From: Patescibacteria group bacterium
GTDB lineage: Bacteria > Patescibacteriota > Minisyncoccia > Phycocordibacterales > EsbW-18
Assembly: GCA_030917725.1 (NCBI GenBank)
Contig: JAUPUE010000059.1
Coordinates: 1 to 13,227 of the forward strand
Reading direction: 5' to 3'
Length of the DNA: 13,227 bases
Position numbers and translations under genes: made by a program. The notes under the pieces were generated by a model. That model saw nothing but the letters and a program-made list of their open reading frames with translations, was not told where the DNA came from and did no database searches. Positions 1-5,885 of the stretch are shown piece after piece (position 1 is the stretch's first letter; every line of letters starts with the position of its first letter).

Positions 1-312
1 CAAGCACGAAACTCATCATCAACAACACAACAAAACCCTGGAGGTTTTCGAACACAGGTGCATGTGTACAAGATTGGTGGCGGAACTACTCCCCCACCAC
101 CAGATACCACCGCAACAACAACACCGGGCATCCCGCTCGGAAGTCTGACCGACATGCTTTCGTTCGCATCGTCATACCTTCAACTTCTCCAGGCAACTAT
201 GGGAAACACATCTTCGATTTCACCGAACACATCATTTGGTGGAATGAGGTCATCAAACCCTGCGACGCAAAGCATATTCGATGAGGCCCTCCAACTCATC
301 AACTCGATTTAG
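1..312 (+). CDS. C-terminal fragment of a Thr/Ser/Pro-rich protein, 5' end outside window
   Basis: The reading frame is open from base 1 to the TAG at 310-312, so the gene starts outside the window; a GTG at 58 is an internal codon of the same frame and not a convincing start. The visible residues are rich in Thr, Ser, Asn, Pro and Gly, with a PPPP run and a TTATTT stretch, which is typical of a linker in a surface or secreted protein. The last part (SLTDMLSFASSYLQLLQ, then IFDEALQLINSI) could form amphipathic helices. It ends just before a strong bidirectional terminator. I recognise no family. Confidence 0.6.
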   Translation, partial: QARNSSSTTQQNPGGFRTQVHVYKIGGGTTPPPPDTTATTTPGIPLGSLTDMLSFASSYLQLLQATMGNTSSISPNTSFGGMRSSNPATQSIFDEALQLINSI

Positions 313-323
313 CTTCTCGCGCC

Positions 324-365
324 AAAACAAAAACAGCTCTGCCACCGCAGAGCTGTTTTTGTTTT
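324..365. terminator. Bidirectional intrinsic terminator
   Basis: An almost perfect palindrome: AAAACAAAAACAGCTCTGC, loop CACC, then its complement ending in GTTTTTGTTTT. The stem has a GC-rich centre flanked by A and T tracts on both sides, so it can terminate the rightward gene ending at 312 and the leftward gene ending at 380. Confidence 0.9.
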
Positions 366-379
366 TCTCGTAACGGGTA

Positions 380-631
380 TTACATTCCGCCGTTCATCGG
401 AGCAGCCACTACACACTTTTTGCAGCGACATCCGAAGAGCTTCGAGACTCCTGCGAGACCGACAAGGATGTAGATGACTGCTTCGAGCCACATCCAGTTG
501 CCGAACACCAGGTTGACGACGTTCCAGTTCGCATTAAAGAAGTATCCAACACCGATGAGACCCCAGTTGAGGGCACCAATGATGAGGAGTATCTTTGCGA
601 CTTTTGAACATCCACACATTCCCATGCTCAT
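380..631 (-). CDS. DUF378 family small membrane protein
   Basis: An 83-residue protein with two hydrophobic helices (about residues 11-31 and 48-66). The signatures ALNWGLIGVG in the first helix and IYILVGLAGV in the second are those of the DUF378 (YuzA-like) family, whose function is unknown. Cys residues sit at both ends (C6, C8 and C68, C70, C73), so a metal-binding or disulfide role at the membrane face is possible but unproven. The ATG at 631 is the outermost start; in-frame Met codons at residues 3 and 5 are alternatives, and no clear Shine-Dalgarno sequence is present. It converges on the 1-312 gene at a shared terminator. Confidence 0.85.
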   Translation of the reverse strand: MSMGMCGCSKVAKILLIIGALNWGLIGVGYFFNANWNVVNLVFGNWMWLEAVIYILVGLAGVSKLFGCRCKKCVVAAPMNGGM

Positions 632-748
632 ATATTGTTCTGACTACTTATAAAATATCGACAGATACACGCTTCATATTGTACGCGCATGGTGTGTATG
701 CGATAGCGGGGCTGTGGATATGAATTGAAAAGATGGCATACTTCCTCC

Positions 749-1519
749 ATGCGAATCGTCACATGGAACGTCAACGGATTGCGCTCGCTCGACAAGAATG
801 GCCTTTGGGATGCTTTTTTTGAACTCGCCCCAGACGTTATCTTTCTCCAAGAAATCAAAGCCGAAGAAAACCAACTCTCCGACTCGATGAAGAAACCAGC
901 CGGCTATGTCGCCGCCTTCAACTCTTGCCGTGTACGCAAGGGATACAGTGGCGTGGCGCTCTATTCGACCGTAGCACCTGACTCAATCGAAACCGATGTC
1001 TTGCCCGAGGAGTTGAACACGGAAGGAAGGCTTATTCAGGCCACTTTTGGCGATGTGGTAACAATCGGCATCTATTTCCCCAACTCGGGTCGCGGTCCCG
1101 AGCGCCTCGACTATAAGCTTCGATTCTGCGATGCACTCCTTGAACACATGGAAAAACTGCGGAAAAGCGGAAAATCAGTGGTTTTCTGTGGTGATATCAA
1201 CATCGCCCATCACGAGATTGATGTCGCCCGCCCCGATGAATGGCAGGGAGTTGCTGGTTTCCTTCCTGAAGAACGAGAATGGCTCGATCAAATCGAACAA
1301 ATGGGCTATGTGGACGCTTTTCGCCACTTTTACCCAACCAAAGCAGGAGCCTATACCTACTGGGATAACTGGCGCGGTATGCGTGAGCGCAATGTTGGAT
1401 GGCGCCTCGATACCTTCTTTGTTTCCCCCGACCTCGTGCCCAAGCTCAAAAAGTGTGAAATAGCGCCTGAGGTCTTTGGATCCGACCACTGCCCAGTGGT
1501 TCTCGATATCGACCTCTAA
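749..1519 (+). CDS. xth: Exodeoxyribonuclease III / AP endonuclease
   Basis: A 256-residue enzyme of the exonuclease-endonuclease-phosphatase fold that nicks DNA 5' of abasic sites and removes 3' blocking groups in base excision repair. Family motifs are complete and in order: WNVNGLRS (6-13), LQE with metal-binding E35, GYSGVALYS, CGDIN (D149, N151), GWRLDTFFVS with D221, and the terminal GSDHCPV (D246, H247). Length is close to the usual 250-270. The ATG at 749 gives the standard MRIVTWNVNG start; a TTG at 725 would add eight atypical residues. CATACT at 737-742 sits six bases before this ATG and there is no Shine-Dalgarno sequence, so a leaderless transcript is plausible. Confidence 0.95.
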   Translation: MRIVTWNVNGLRSLDKNGLWDAFFELAPDVIFLQEIKAEENQLSDSMKKPAGYVAAFNSCRVRKGYSGVALYSTVAPDSIETDVLPEELNTEGRLIQATFGDVVTIGIYFPNSGRGPERLDYKLRFCDALLEHMEKLRKSGKSVVFCGDINIAHHEIDVARPDEWQGVAGFLPEEREWLDQIEQMGYVDAFRHFYPTKAGAYTYWDNWRGMRERNVGWRLDTFFVSPDLVPKLKKCEIAPEVFGSDHCPVVLDIDL

Positions 1520-1537
1520 ATCCCCCTAACGAAATGA

Positions 1538-1628
1538 GCCGGTCTTTCAAGGAGACTACGGAGCGCGACTGGCGCGAGTCGAGCGGCGAGCCAGCAGGCG
1601 AGACCGCGTGCTCCTTGAAAGATCCGGC
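1538..1628. repeat. Hairpin element C: long inverted repeat with structured GC-rich core
   Basis: Outer arms at 1538-1554 and 1611-1628 (core TCTTTCAAGGAG and its complement, flanked by GCCGG/CCGGC) pair over 17 positions with a single bulge. The 56-base interior is GC-rich and contains smaller hairpins such as GACT-GGCGCG-AGTC. The interior segment GCCAGCAGGCG (1590-1600), followed by AGACCGCG, matches the minus-strand interior of the tRNA-Arg-linked element at 5886-6023 (GCCAGCAGGCG followed by GAACCGCG). There is no T-run, so it is not a classical terminator, although it may still end or protect the exonuclease III transcript. No tRNA adjoins it. Confidence 0.7.
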
Positions 1629-1994
1629 GAATGGAGAGTTATCCACTCTTTGTCCTTTACATGTCCTTGATGTCCTTTATACTTACTTCGGAGCCGGAAC
1701 AAGTCATACAGCACCGTGTTGCCCTACGGCGCTAAACAAAAACGAAGGGACCCCCTCCCTTCTCTCCTTAATGATCTTGTTCGTCTGGCTAGCTCTTTAG
1801 ACGAACAATTTCATAGGACGCTCCCCCGTCCACAGCCTAGTATCTCGGGCCGCCCCACCACTTTTCGGGGCCGCTCACCAAGCCGCCCTTCGCGCACAAC
1901 GTGCACAACACAACGTCGCAAAGAGGCGGCTTTTCTATTGTCTGGTAAGGCGACAATGTAAATGGAAATGAATTGTTGCCTTTCAATTGTCGCC
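1629..1994. other. Intergenic region with TGTCC repeats and several hairpins; no convincing gene
   Basis: No reading frame here looks protein-like. From left to right it holds TTATCCACT (1639-1647, one mismatch from a DnaA box), three TGTCCTT(T/G)A repeats at 1651, 1662 and 1671, a hairpin GAAGGGA/TCCCTTC (1744-1762), a 10-bp perfect hairpin TTGTTCGTCT/AGACGAACAA (1777-1808), a GC-rich hairpin around 1847-1875, and AGCCGCC/GGCGGCT (about 1886-1933) followed by TTTTCT, which could end a rightward transcript. A structured non-coding RNA is possible. I could not match it to RNase P RNA, tmRNA, SRP RNA or 6S RNA. Confidence 0.5.
1777..1808. repeat. Perfect 10-bp hairpin
   Basis: TTGTTCGTCT (1777-1786) and AGACGAACAA (1799-1808) are exact complements around a 12-base loop. 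Neither side has a U-tract, so it is not an obvious terminator. It lies in the intergenic region between exonuclease III and the TrmB-like gene. Confidence 0.6.
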
Positions 1995-1997
1995 TTA
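1946..1997. repeat. Inverted repeat TAAGGCGACAAT with an extra degenerate copy
   Basis: TAAGGCGACAAT (1946-1957) and ATTGTCGCCTTA (1986-1997) are perfect 12-bp inverted arms. A third degenerate copy, AATTGTTGCCTTT, lies at 1971-1983, and ATTGTC recurs at about 1937. The right arm overlaps the stop codon of the leftward TrmB-like gene, so the hairpin forms immediately at the 3' end of that mRNA. It may act as a weak terminator or 3' stabiliser. The repeated GACAAT/ATTGTC units could also be protein-binding sites. Confidence 0.65.
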
Positions 1998-2783
1998 TAT
2001 CCTCGGCTTCTCCCCCTTCGCCCCTAACCATGCTAGCTCATATATTGATTTCATCGCTTCGGCTATTTCCTTACTCTGTATGATGATTCCTAGCTTCTCG
2101 CGCCACGAGGCGATCATGACCTTGTCGTCGTAGATGTTAATCTCGGGAGAAAAATAATATTTGTCGGCCGAAATAAGCGCCGTATCGCGGCTTTCTTCAG
2201 TGTCGTGCTTAGCTCTCTCGAGTCCCGCTTCGTTAATCGGAATAATCGCTCGAACATGAATTCCCTTCTCGGTGCGGCGCTTGTAGTAGTTAGGAAAGTA
2301 GTTTGGGAGGGCTTTGTGCATGTCTTCGACATTCGCATAGCCACGAATCGCCTCGTGCGATGTTAGTGTGTCTTCGTAGACTCGCTCAAGACCTTCTTTT
2401 CCTTCATAAAACATCACCTTGGGCTTTCCAACCACATTGTGGATCGAGCGAAGTTTGGGAACGATTGATTTGGCGCTCTCGACGCGCAATGAAGCCCTTT
2501 TGGCTTGGTCTTTGAGGTACACATCGAGATGCTCGGGCGGTTCTGCGACGTATTCCTGCTTGGGTTTTTTGCCCGAAATGCTCGCAAGGCCTTTTTCCAC
2601 AAGGTTATCAAGAATATCGTAGCCAGTGGTTCTGTAGAGGCCTGCTTTTCGGGTGATCTCTGAAACGGTTCCTCGGCCAAGCTCCAAAAGCGCCATATAC
2701 ATCTTCGTTTGGTGGGCAGAAAAACCAACATCCATAAGGAGCTTTCCAACATCTGAACCAATTGTCATGTCGTTTTGAGCCAT
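1995..2783 (-). CDS. TrmB-family transcriptional regulator (module A)
   Basis: A 262-residue protein. Residues about 12-75 form a winged helix-turn-helix of the TrmB type (GFSAHQTKMYMALLELG, then TVSEITRKAGLYRTTGYDIL and a wing ending KKPKQEYVAEPP). A helical linker (about 85-115) follows, then a C-terminal sensor-like region (KVMFYEGKEGLERVYEDTL ... IYDDKVMIAS ... GIIIQSKEIAEAMKSIYELAW) typical of TrmB-like proteins. TrmB proteins are usually ligand-responsive regulators; the ligand here is unknown. The gene diverges from A1 across 184 bases. AGGAG lies 12 bases before the ATG at 2783. A distant paralogue occupies the equivalent place in module B (8526-9314), so it probably controls the neighbouring operon and itself. 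Confidence 0.85.
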   Translation of the reverse strand: MAQNDMTIGSDVGKLLMDVGFSAHQTKMYMALLELGRGTVSEITRKAGLYRTTGYDILDNLVEKGLASISGKKPKQEYVAEPPEHLDVYLKDQAKRASLRVESAKSIVPKLRSIHNVVGKPKVMFYEGKEGLERVYEDTLTSHEAIRGYANVEDMHKALPNYFPNYYKRRTEKGIHVRAIIPINEAGLERAKHDTEESRDTALISADKYYFSPEINIYDDKVMIASWREKLGIIIQSKEIAEAMKSIYELAWLGAKGEKPRI

Positions 2784-2808
2784 ATTTGTAGGGTACTCCT
2801 GTCAAAAA

Positions 2809-2832
2809 TTGTGTCAAGCTCCCTCGACACAA
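2809..2832. promoter_or_regulatory. Candidate operator dyad TTGTGTC-N10-GACACAA
   Basis: A perfect 7-bp dyad with 10-base spacing, 26 bases upstream of the TrmB-like start codon and 43 bases left of the A1 promoter -35 box. Two turn-spaced half-sites of this kind suit a dimeric winged-helix regulator, so it is a natural site for autoregulation. That it is the operator is inference. Confidence 0.5.
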
Positions 2833-2875
2833 ACCGTATAACCTTTACCGTGCAATGTTAAAACAGAAAAGTTAC

Positions 2876-2903
2876 TTGACAAAATTAAAATAGCGAGTAT
2901 ACT
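2876..2903 (+). promoter_or_regulatory. Sigma-70-like promoter of the module A operon
   Basis: -35 TTGACA (2876-2881), 16-base spacer, -10 TATACT (2898-2903). Start of transcription is expected near 2910, giving a leader of about 58 bases that contains CCCC-TAAT-GGGG (2943-2954) just before the Shine-Dalgarno sequence. AAGTTAC (2869-2875) and GTAACTT (2914-2920) form an inverted pair bracketing the promoter and could be regulator sites. Confidence 0.75.
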
Positions 2904-2967
2904 GTACCCAGATGTAACTTCTTTCTGTGGCCACCAACTGCACCCCTAATGGGGAAGGAGAAGAACC

Positions 2968-3564
2968 ATGTCGAAGTCGAGGTTGTCAAAAATCCCTAGC
3001 ACCCGCTTCAAGAAGGGAACCCTGAAGCCGCTCACGGCCCTTCGTCAGGACCTGCGGGAACTGATTCGGAGAGCGATCGAAGACATTCCCACTAAGGCTG
3101 GGAATAAGACCTTCCGCAAGCAAGTGGTCGATGTCGATGTTCACAAGCATAGCGGGTACACTTCCATTTCGGTCATGGTTTGTGCCGAAATGTCCTCATC
3201 GCGCGGCACCGACCATGTGAGGGAGCAATTGGAGGGGGCGCTGATGGGTGGGTTCTACATGATTCACCTCAGCCCGGTCTACTTTTCGCAAAGGTCGCAA
3301 CTTACAGTGATCAAACTCTGTCCAGTTGCGACTTGTGTCAACAGCCTTCCGAAAGTGTCTCTCAACGAGAACGGGTCGACGCCTCAAGAAGCTGAAGCTG
3401 AAGGGGGAGGTGAAGGGTCTGCCTATGAAGAGGTGGTTCCTTCGAGAAAGGATGCGGGTGACGATTCGCCACAAAGCCGGACCCATCACCACCCCTTCCT
3501 CCGAAGGGACGATGGTGACGATATCGACGACGATTCTCACCGTCGGACGCACCACTCGCAGTAG
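2968..3564 (+). CDS. Hypothetical protein A1, first gene of the ribozyme operon in module A
   Basis: A 198-residue protein of no recognised family. The ATG at 2968 has a good Shine-Dalgarno sequence (AAGGAG, 2955-2960). The N-terminus is basic, followed by a helix (about 25-42, LRQDLRELIRRAIEDI) and alternating beta-like segments (VVDVDVHKHSGYTSISVMV, QLTVIKLCPVAT), suggesting a small alpha/beta domain of about 130 residues. From about residue 140 it becomes acidic and low-complexity, ending in an Asp/His/Arg-rich tail. GC at third codon positions in this tail is better in another frame (see 3425-3625), so the true C-terminus is uncertain. It is followed after 33 bases by a hammerhead ribozyme and then by A2. 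Its counterpart in module B is B1, but I see only weak resemblance. Confidence 0.6.
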   Translation: MSKSRLSKIPSTRFKKGTLKPLTALRQDLRELIRRAIEDIPTKAGNKTFRKQVVDVDVHKHSGYTSISVMVCAEMSSSRGTDHVREQLEGALMGGFYMIHLSPVYFSQRSQLTVIKLCPVATCVNSLPKVSLNENGSTPQEAEAEGGGEGSAYEEVVPSRKDAGDDSPQSRTHHHPFLRRDDGDDIDDDSHRRTHHSQ

Positions 3565-3625
3565 AATCAAGGAGTATGGGGTCTCCACAAAACCCCCTCT
3601 GTTCAGAGATGTGTGTCTCTGCTGA
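3425..3625 (+). CDS. Possible overlapping ORF ending inside the hammerhead core
   Basis: A 66-residue frame (MKRWFLRERMRVTIRHKAG...) overlaps the last 140 bases of A1 in another frame. Two things favour it: a purine-rich GGAGG at 3406-3410 upstream of its ATG, and a higher share of G/C third positions (roughly three quarters) than A1 has over the same bases. Its sequence is basic, then Thr-rich and beta-like. Its stop codon TGA (3623-3625) lies inside CTGATGA of the ribozyme, so ribosomes translating it would cover stem I. It may be a real small gene, the product of a frameshift from A1, or chance. Confidence 0.3.
   Translation: MKRWFLRERMRVTIRHKAGPITTPSSEGTMVTISTTILTVGRTTRSRIKEYGVSTKPPLFRDVCLC
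3578..3596 (+). promoter_or_regulatory. Hairpin immediately upstream of the module A ribozyme
   Basis: GGGGT (3578-3582) can pair with ACCCC (3592-3596), leaving one base before stem III of the hammerhead. A stronger hairpin occupies the same position in module B, one base from its ribozyme. After self-cleavage it would lie close to the new 3' end of the A1 message, where it could slow 3' exonucleases. Confidence 0.5.
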
Positions 3626-3648
3626 TGAGTCCAAAAGGACGAAACGGA
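3598..3648 (+). ncRNA. Hammerhead ribozyme, type III (module A)
   Basis: All invariant core parts of a hammerhead are present in order. Stem III strand TCTGT (3598-3602), cleavage base U3603 (GUU site), stem I CAGAGAT-GTGT-GTCTCTG (3604-3621), core CTGATGA (3622-3628), stem II GTCC-AAAA-GGAC (3629-3640), core GAA (3641-3643), and stem III return strand ACGGA (3644-3648). Stem III has five pairs including one U-G. Stem III is the open stem, which defines type III. Predicted cleavage is after 3603, separating the A1 message from the A2 message. GUU is usually a slower site than GUC. The second copy at 7920-7968 preserves the fold with changed bases, which supports function. Confidence 0.88.
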
Positions 3649-3664
3649 CAAATGTTCTTTTAGC

Positions 3665-3686
3665 GTGATTCCAATCTCGGAGTCAC
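3665..3686 (+). promoter_or_regulatory. Leader hairpin of A2, downstream of the ribozyme
   Basis: GTGATTCC (3665-3672) pairs with GGAGTCAC (3679-3686), with one U-G pair, around a 6-base loop. It lies between the ribozyme and the A2 start and would be part of the short 5' leader of the cleaved A2 message. The preceding ATGTTCTTTTA (3652-3662) is shared with the module B leader. Confidence 0.5.
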
Positions 3687-3706
3687 AAAAAATAGAAAGG
3701 CTTGCC

Positions 3707-3958
3707 ATGAACGTTGATCTTCCCCCCGATGTCATCGAACATCACAACAAGATCCTACGGGTACTTGGGATACATGAAGACAGAATTGACCATGAGATCG
3801 ACAAGCTAAAGACCTATCTCGCCGAAACCCTCGAGGAGATTGATAGGTCTCATGATCTTCCGCGCCCCAAGGCTGCGTTGCGGAAACGAATCACCAAGAT
3901 GTATAAGCTTGGGATCAGGATACTCGAGACACAGCGTCTTCCTCGTACTTCCGCTTGA
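3707..3958 (+). CDS. Hypothetical helical protein A2, downstream of the ribozyme
   Basis: An 83-residue, charged, mostly helical protein without Cys or Trp; no family recognised. Predicted helices are about residues 8-20, 24-47 (RIDHEIDKLKTYLAETLEEI, coiled-coil-like) and 53-75 (basic, KAALRKRITKMYKLGIRIL). The ATG at 3707 has AAAGG eight bases upstream; a GTG at 3665 in the same frame falls inside a hairpin and is less likely. The gene begins about 100 bases after the predicted ribozyme cut, so its message would carry a 5'-hydroxyl leader. It ends near a hairpin that also serves the converging cca gene. It holds the position of B2 in module B but shows no clear similarity to it. Confidence 0.65.
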   Translation: MNVDLPPDVIEHHNKILRVLGIHEDRIDHEIDKLKTYLAETLEEIDRSHDLPRPKAALRKRITKMYKLGIRILETQRLPRTSA

Positions 3959-3975
3959 GAGCCTTAGCCTTATCC

Positions 3976-4012
3976 GCCGCCGAGAGAGCCGTTGCTCTCC
4001 GGCGGCTCTCTC
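3976..4012. terminator. Stem-loop between convergent A2 and cca
   Basis: GAGAGAGCCG (3982-3991) pairs with CGGCTCTCTC (4003-4012); an alternative stem pairs GCCGCCG (3976-3982) with the CGGCGGC segment (4000-4006). Mutually exclusive stems lie between two converging genes. The T-tract on the plus side is short (ATTTCCC), so termination there may be inefficient. Confidence 0.6.
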
Positions 4013-4020
4013 ATTTCCCA

Positions 4021-5484
4021 TTACTCGACGTGATACTTCGATCGAATCTTCCCTATTTCTTCTGCCTCGATGGCCTCGCGCGCTTCTTTTGCGGCTTCTC
4101 CCAATTTTTTAAGTTCTGGTTCAGGTAGTGTGGCGAGTTCTTTTGCTCGTGTGATGAGAATATCAGAAGTGTTCTGTGTAGGATCATCCAAAACAATTTC
4201 AAGAAGCGCGTTGAGAATCCACCCAATACGTCGTCCAGGTTTTTCCTCAAGTTTTTCCATGATGTCGGCTCCTTTCACGGCGAGCATGCCCACCGATACT
4301 GGATCGCGAAGCACTTCTTCGATCATCGCTTTATATTTGCGCAAACGGTATGGCTGTTCTTTTGGTCGTCCTGTGCCAATGCGATCGCATACGCGCAAGA
4401 GCAAGATGTTCTCCACATTTTCGGTACCAACATTGCTGATGAGACGACGCACCGCAGAGTGTGTGATCTGTTCGGTGTCAGAGAAGAACATGTGCCAGCG
4501 CACGAGCTTCACCACCGTCTCGATGACGTCGTTACCGTATCGCAATTCGCGCAAGCGGCGCTTGGCTATTTTGGCGCCCACCATATCGTGGCCGTGGAAC
4601 GACCAGTCATCGTTTTTATCATTGAAAGCTTTTGTTGCAGGCTTGCCGATATCGTGGAAGAGCGCAGCAAGTCGCACCTCGAGCGTCGCATCCTTGTCTG
4701 CAGCGGCCTGGAGCGTGCGTACGATGTGTTCAAACACCGGATATGTGTGCGCCTGATTCTGCTTCACGTTGACCCCTTCCTCGAGCTCAGGGACGATGTG
4801 TTTCAAGATGCCGAGTTCGTAGAACATCTCAATACCTTTGCGCGGACGGGGCGACATGATGAGCTTGGTGAATTCATCACCAATGCGCTCGAGAGCAATA
4901 TCTTTGAGTGTGTCGCCAAACTCTTTGATGGCAGCCTCAGTGGCCTTGTCGAGCTCAAAATCGAGCTCTGCCGAGAATCGGACGGCGCGCATGATGCGCA
5001 ATGCATCTTCGGCAAATCGTTCGCGCGCCTCCCCTACTGTGCGGATGATTTTGTTTTCGATATCTTTTGCTCCCTTGTGTGGATCGGAAAAATTACCCGA
5101 GAGCGGGTCGTATGCGATTGCGTTCATCGTAAAGTCGCGACGCTTGAGATCATCAGAAAGATTCTTTGCAAATGTCACTGTGTCCGGGTGGCGTTTGTCT
5201 GAGTACTTCCCTTCAATGCGGTACGGGGTTACCTCAATTACCTTGAGCTTGGGGTCGGTTGTTTCGTCATTTACTACCCCAACGGTTCCGTAGTCATTTT
5301 CATAAAAGGTATTCGGGAAGATTCTAACGATATCGTCAGGGGTTGCATTGGTCGTTACGTCCCAGTCCTTGGGTGTGCGGCCCATAAGGATGTCGCGCAC
5401 ACAGCCGCCCACGAGATGGGCTTCAAACCCTTCGTGCTGCAAAAGCGCCACAACGGCAATCGCCTCTTTGGGGACGTCATTCAT
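4021..5484 (-). CDS. cca: CCA-adding tRNA nucleotidyltransferase with HD domain
   Basis: A 487-residue enzyme that adds CCA to tRNA 3' ends without a template. The class II nucleotidyltransferase head shows GGCVRD (26-31), the metal-binding DWD (40-42), RRDFTMNA (115-122) and the ERFAEDALRIMRAVRF helix (155-170). An HD hydrolase-type domain follows (LAALFHDIGK, H277-D278, then FHGHDMVGAKIAKRRL). All four tRNAs in the window lack an encoded CCA, so the enzyme should be essential here. TATACT lies six bases before the ATG on its strand with no Shine-Dalgarno sequence, fitting leaderless transcription; it also lies 46 bases after tRNA-Gly on the same strand and may share its transcript. Poly(A) polymerase is a less likely alternative. 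Confidence 0.93.
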   Translation of the reverse strand: MNDVPKEAIAVVALLQHEGFEAHLVGGCVRDILMGRTPKDWDVTTNATPDDIVRIFPNTFYENDYGTVGVVNDETTDPKLKVIEVTPYRIEGKYSDKRHPDTVTFAKNLSDDLKRRDFTMNAIAYDPLSGNFSDPHKGAKDIENKIIRTVGEARERFAEDALRIMRAVRFSAELDFELDKATEAAIKEFGDTLKDIALERIGDEFTKLIMSPRPRKGIEMFYELGILKHIVPELEEGVNVKQNQAHTYPVFEHIVRTLQAAADKDATLEVRLAALFHDIGKPATKAFNDKNDDWSFHGHDMVGAKIAKRRLRELRYGNDVIETVVKLVRWHMFFSDTEQITHSAVRRLISNVGTENVENILLLRVCDRIGTGRPKEQPYRLRKYKAMIEEVLRDPVSVGMLAVKGADIMEKLEEKPGRRIGWILNALLEIVLDDPTQNTSDILITRAKELATLPEPELKKLGEAAKEAREAIEAEEIGKIRSKYHVE

Positions 5485-5530
5485 AAAGTGAGTATATCCC
5501 GTCCGTGGAGGGATAAAAGGGGCTTAACTG

Positions 5531-5601
5531 TGCGGGCAGCGAGAATCGAACTCGCGTCTCGTCCTTGGCAAGGACGTGTTCTACCACTAAACCATGCCCG
5601 C
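5531..5601 (-). tRNA. tRNA-Gly (anticodon GCC)
   Basis: A complete 71-base cloverleaf on the minus strand: acceptor GCGGGCA/TGCCCGC, D-arm with AGTGGTAG, anticodon stem CGTCC/GGACG with loop TTGCCAA (anticodon GCC), T-arm CGAGT-TCGATTC. The discriminator base is A and no CCA is encoded. Its 5' end is only ten bases from the stop of the dehydratase gene upstream on the same strand. Confidence 0.95.
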
Positions 5602-5611
5602 AACGTGGTGA

Positions 5612-5863
5612 TTATAGCGGGAGTCCGTTGATTTTCAAAGCGAGATCGAGATCTTTCTCAGTCACCTTCCCTGCCGAGTGAGTGGAGATTGAAAGGGAGA
5701 CCTTGGTGAATGAGATAGAGATATTGGGGTGGTGCTTGGCCGCTTCTGCTAAATCGGCTACCTGATTCACGAAAGCAACACCTTGAACAAAGTTTTTGAA
5801 GTTGAATTCACGCCAGATTGCATCCCCTCTTCCATTTAGATTCCAGTCTTTTGGGATGTTCAT
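5612..5863 (-). CDS. phhB: Pterin-4a-carbinolamine dehydratase-like protein
   Basis: An 83-residue protein with the small PCD fold signature: W-x-REFNFKNFVQGVAFVNQVADLAEAAKHHPNI, then a beta segment and STHSAGKVTEKDLDLA. The paired His of AKHHPN and the later THS are the usual active-site region. Family members recycle the pterin cofactor of aromatic amino acid hydroxylases or act as DCoH-type dimerisation proteins; no hydroxylase is visible here, so the physiological role is unclear. Length is slightly short for the family (about 90-110). No Shine-Dalgarno sequence is visible before the ATG at 5863. It sits between element A and tRNA-Gly on the same strand and may depend on read-through from tRNA-Arg. 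Confidence 0.85.
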   Translation of the reverse strand: MNIPKDWNLNGRGDAIWREFNFKNFVQGVAFVNQVADLAEAAKHHPNISISFTKVSLSISTHSAGKVTEKDLDLALKINGLPL

Positions 5864-5885
5864 GTTTGGTTAGTTAAAAACGTCT

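Noticed and set aside
713..721. DnaA-box-like TGTGGATAT before exonuclease III and TGTGGATAG at 11376
   Set aside because: Single isolated sites with one mismatch each are expected by chance; only those beside TGTCC repeats were kept.
1640..1940. Known structural RNA (RNase P RNA, tmRNA, SRP RNA or 6S RNA)
   Set aside because: I looked for their conserved cores on both strands and found none.
1534..1961. Short frames of 81-88 codons after exonuclease III
   Set aside because: They cover hairpin element C and other structured DNA, lack start signals and have no protein-like pattern.
3196..3735. 179-codon minus-strand frame opposite A1 and the ribozyme
   Set aside because: No ribosome site or promoter, it would run through the hammerhead in antisense, and the plus strand has promoter and Shine-Dalgarno sequence.
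4459..5202. Long rightward open frame of 247 codons
   Set aside because: It is antisense to cca, which has complete family motifs over the same bases; the opposite frame shows no family features.
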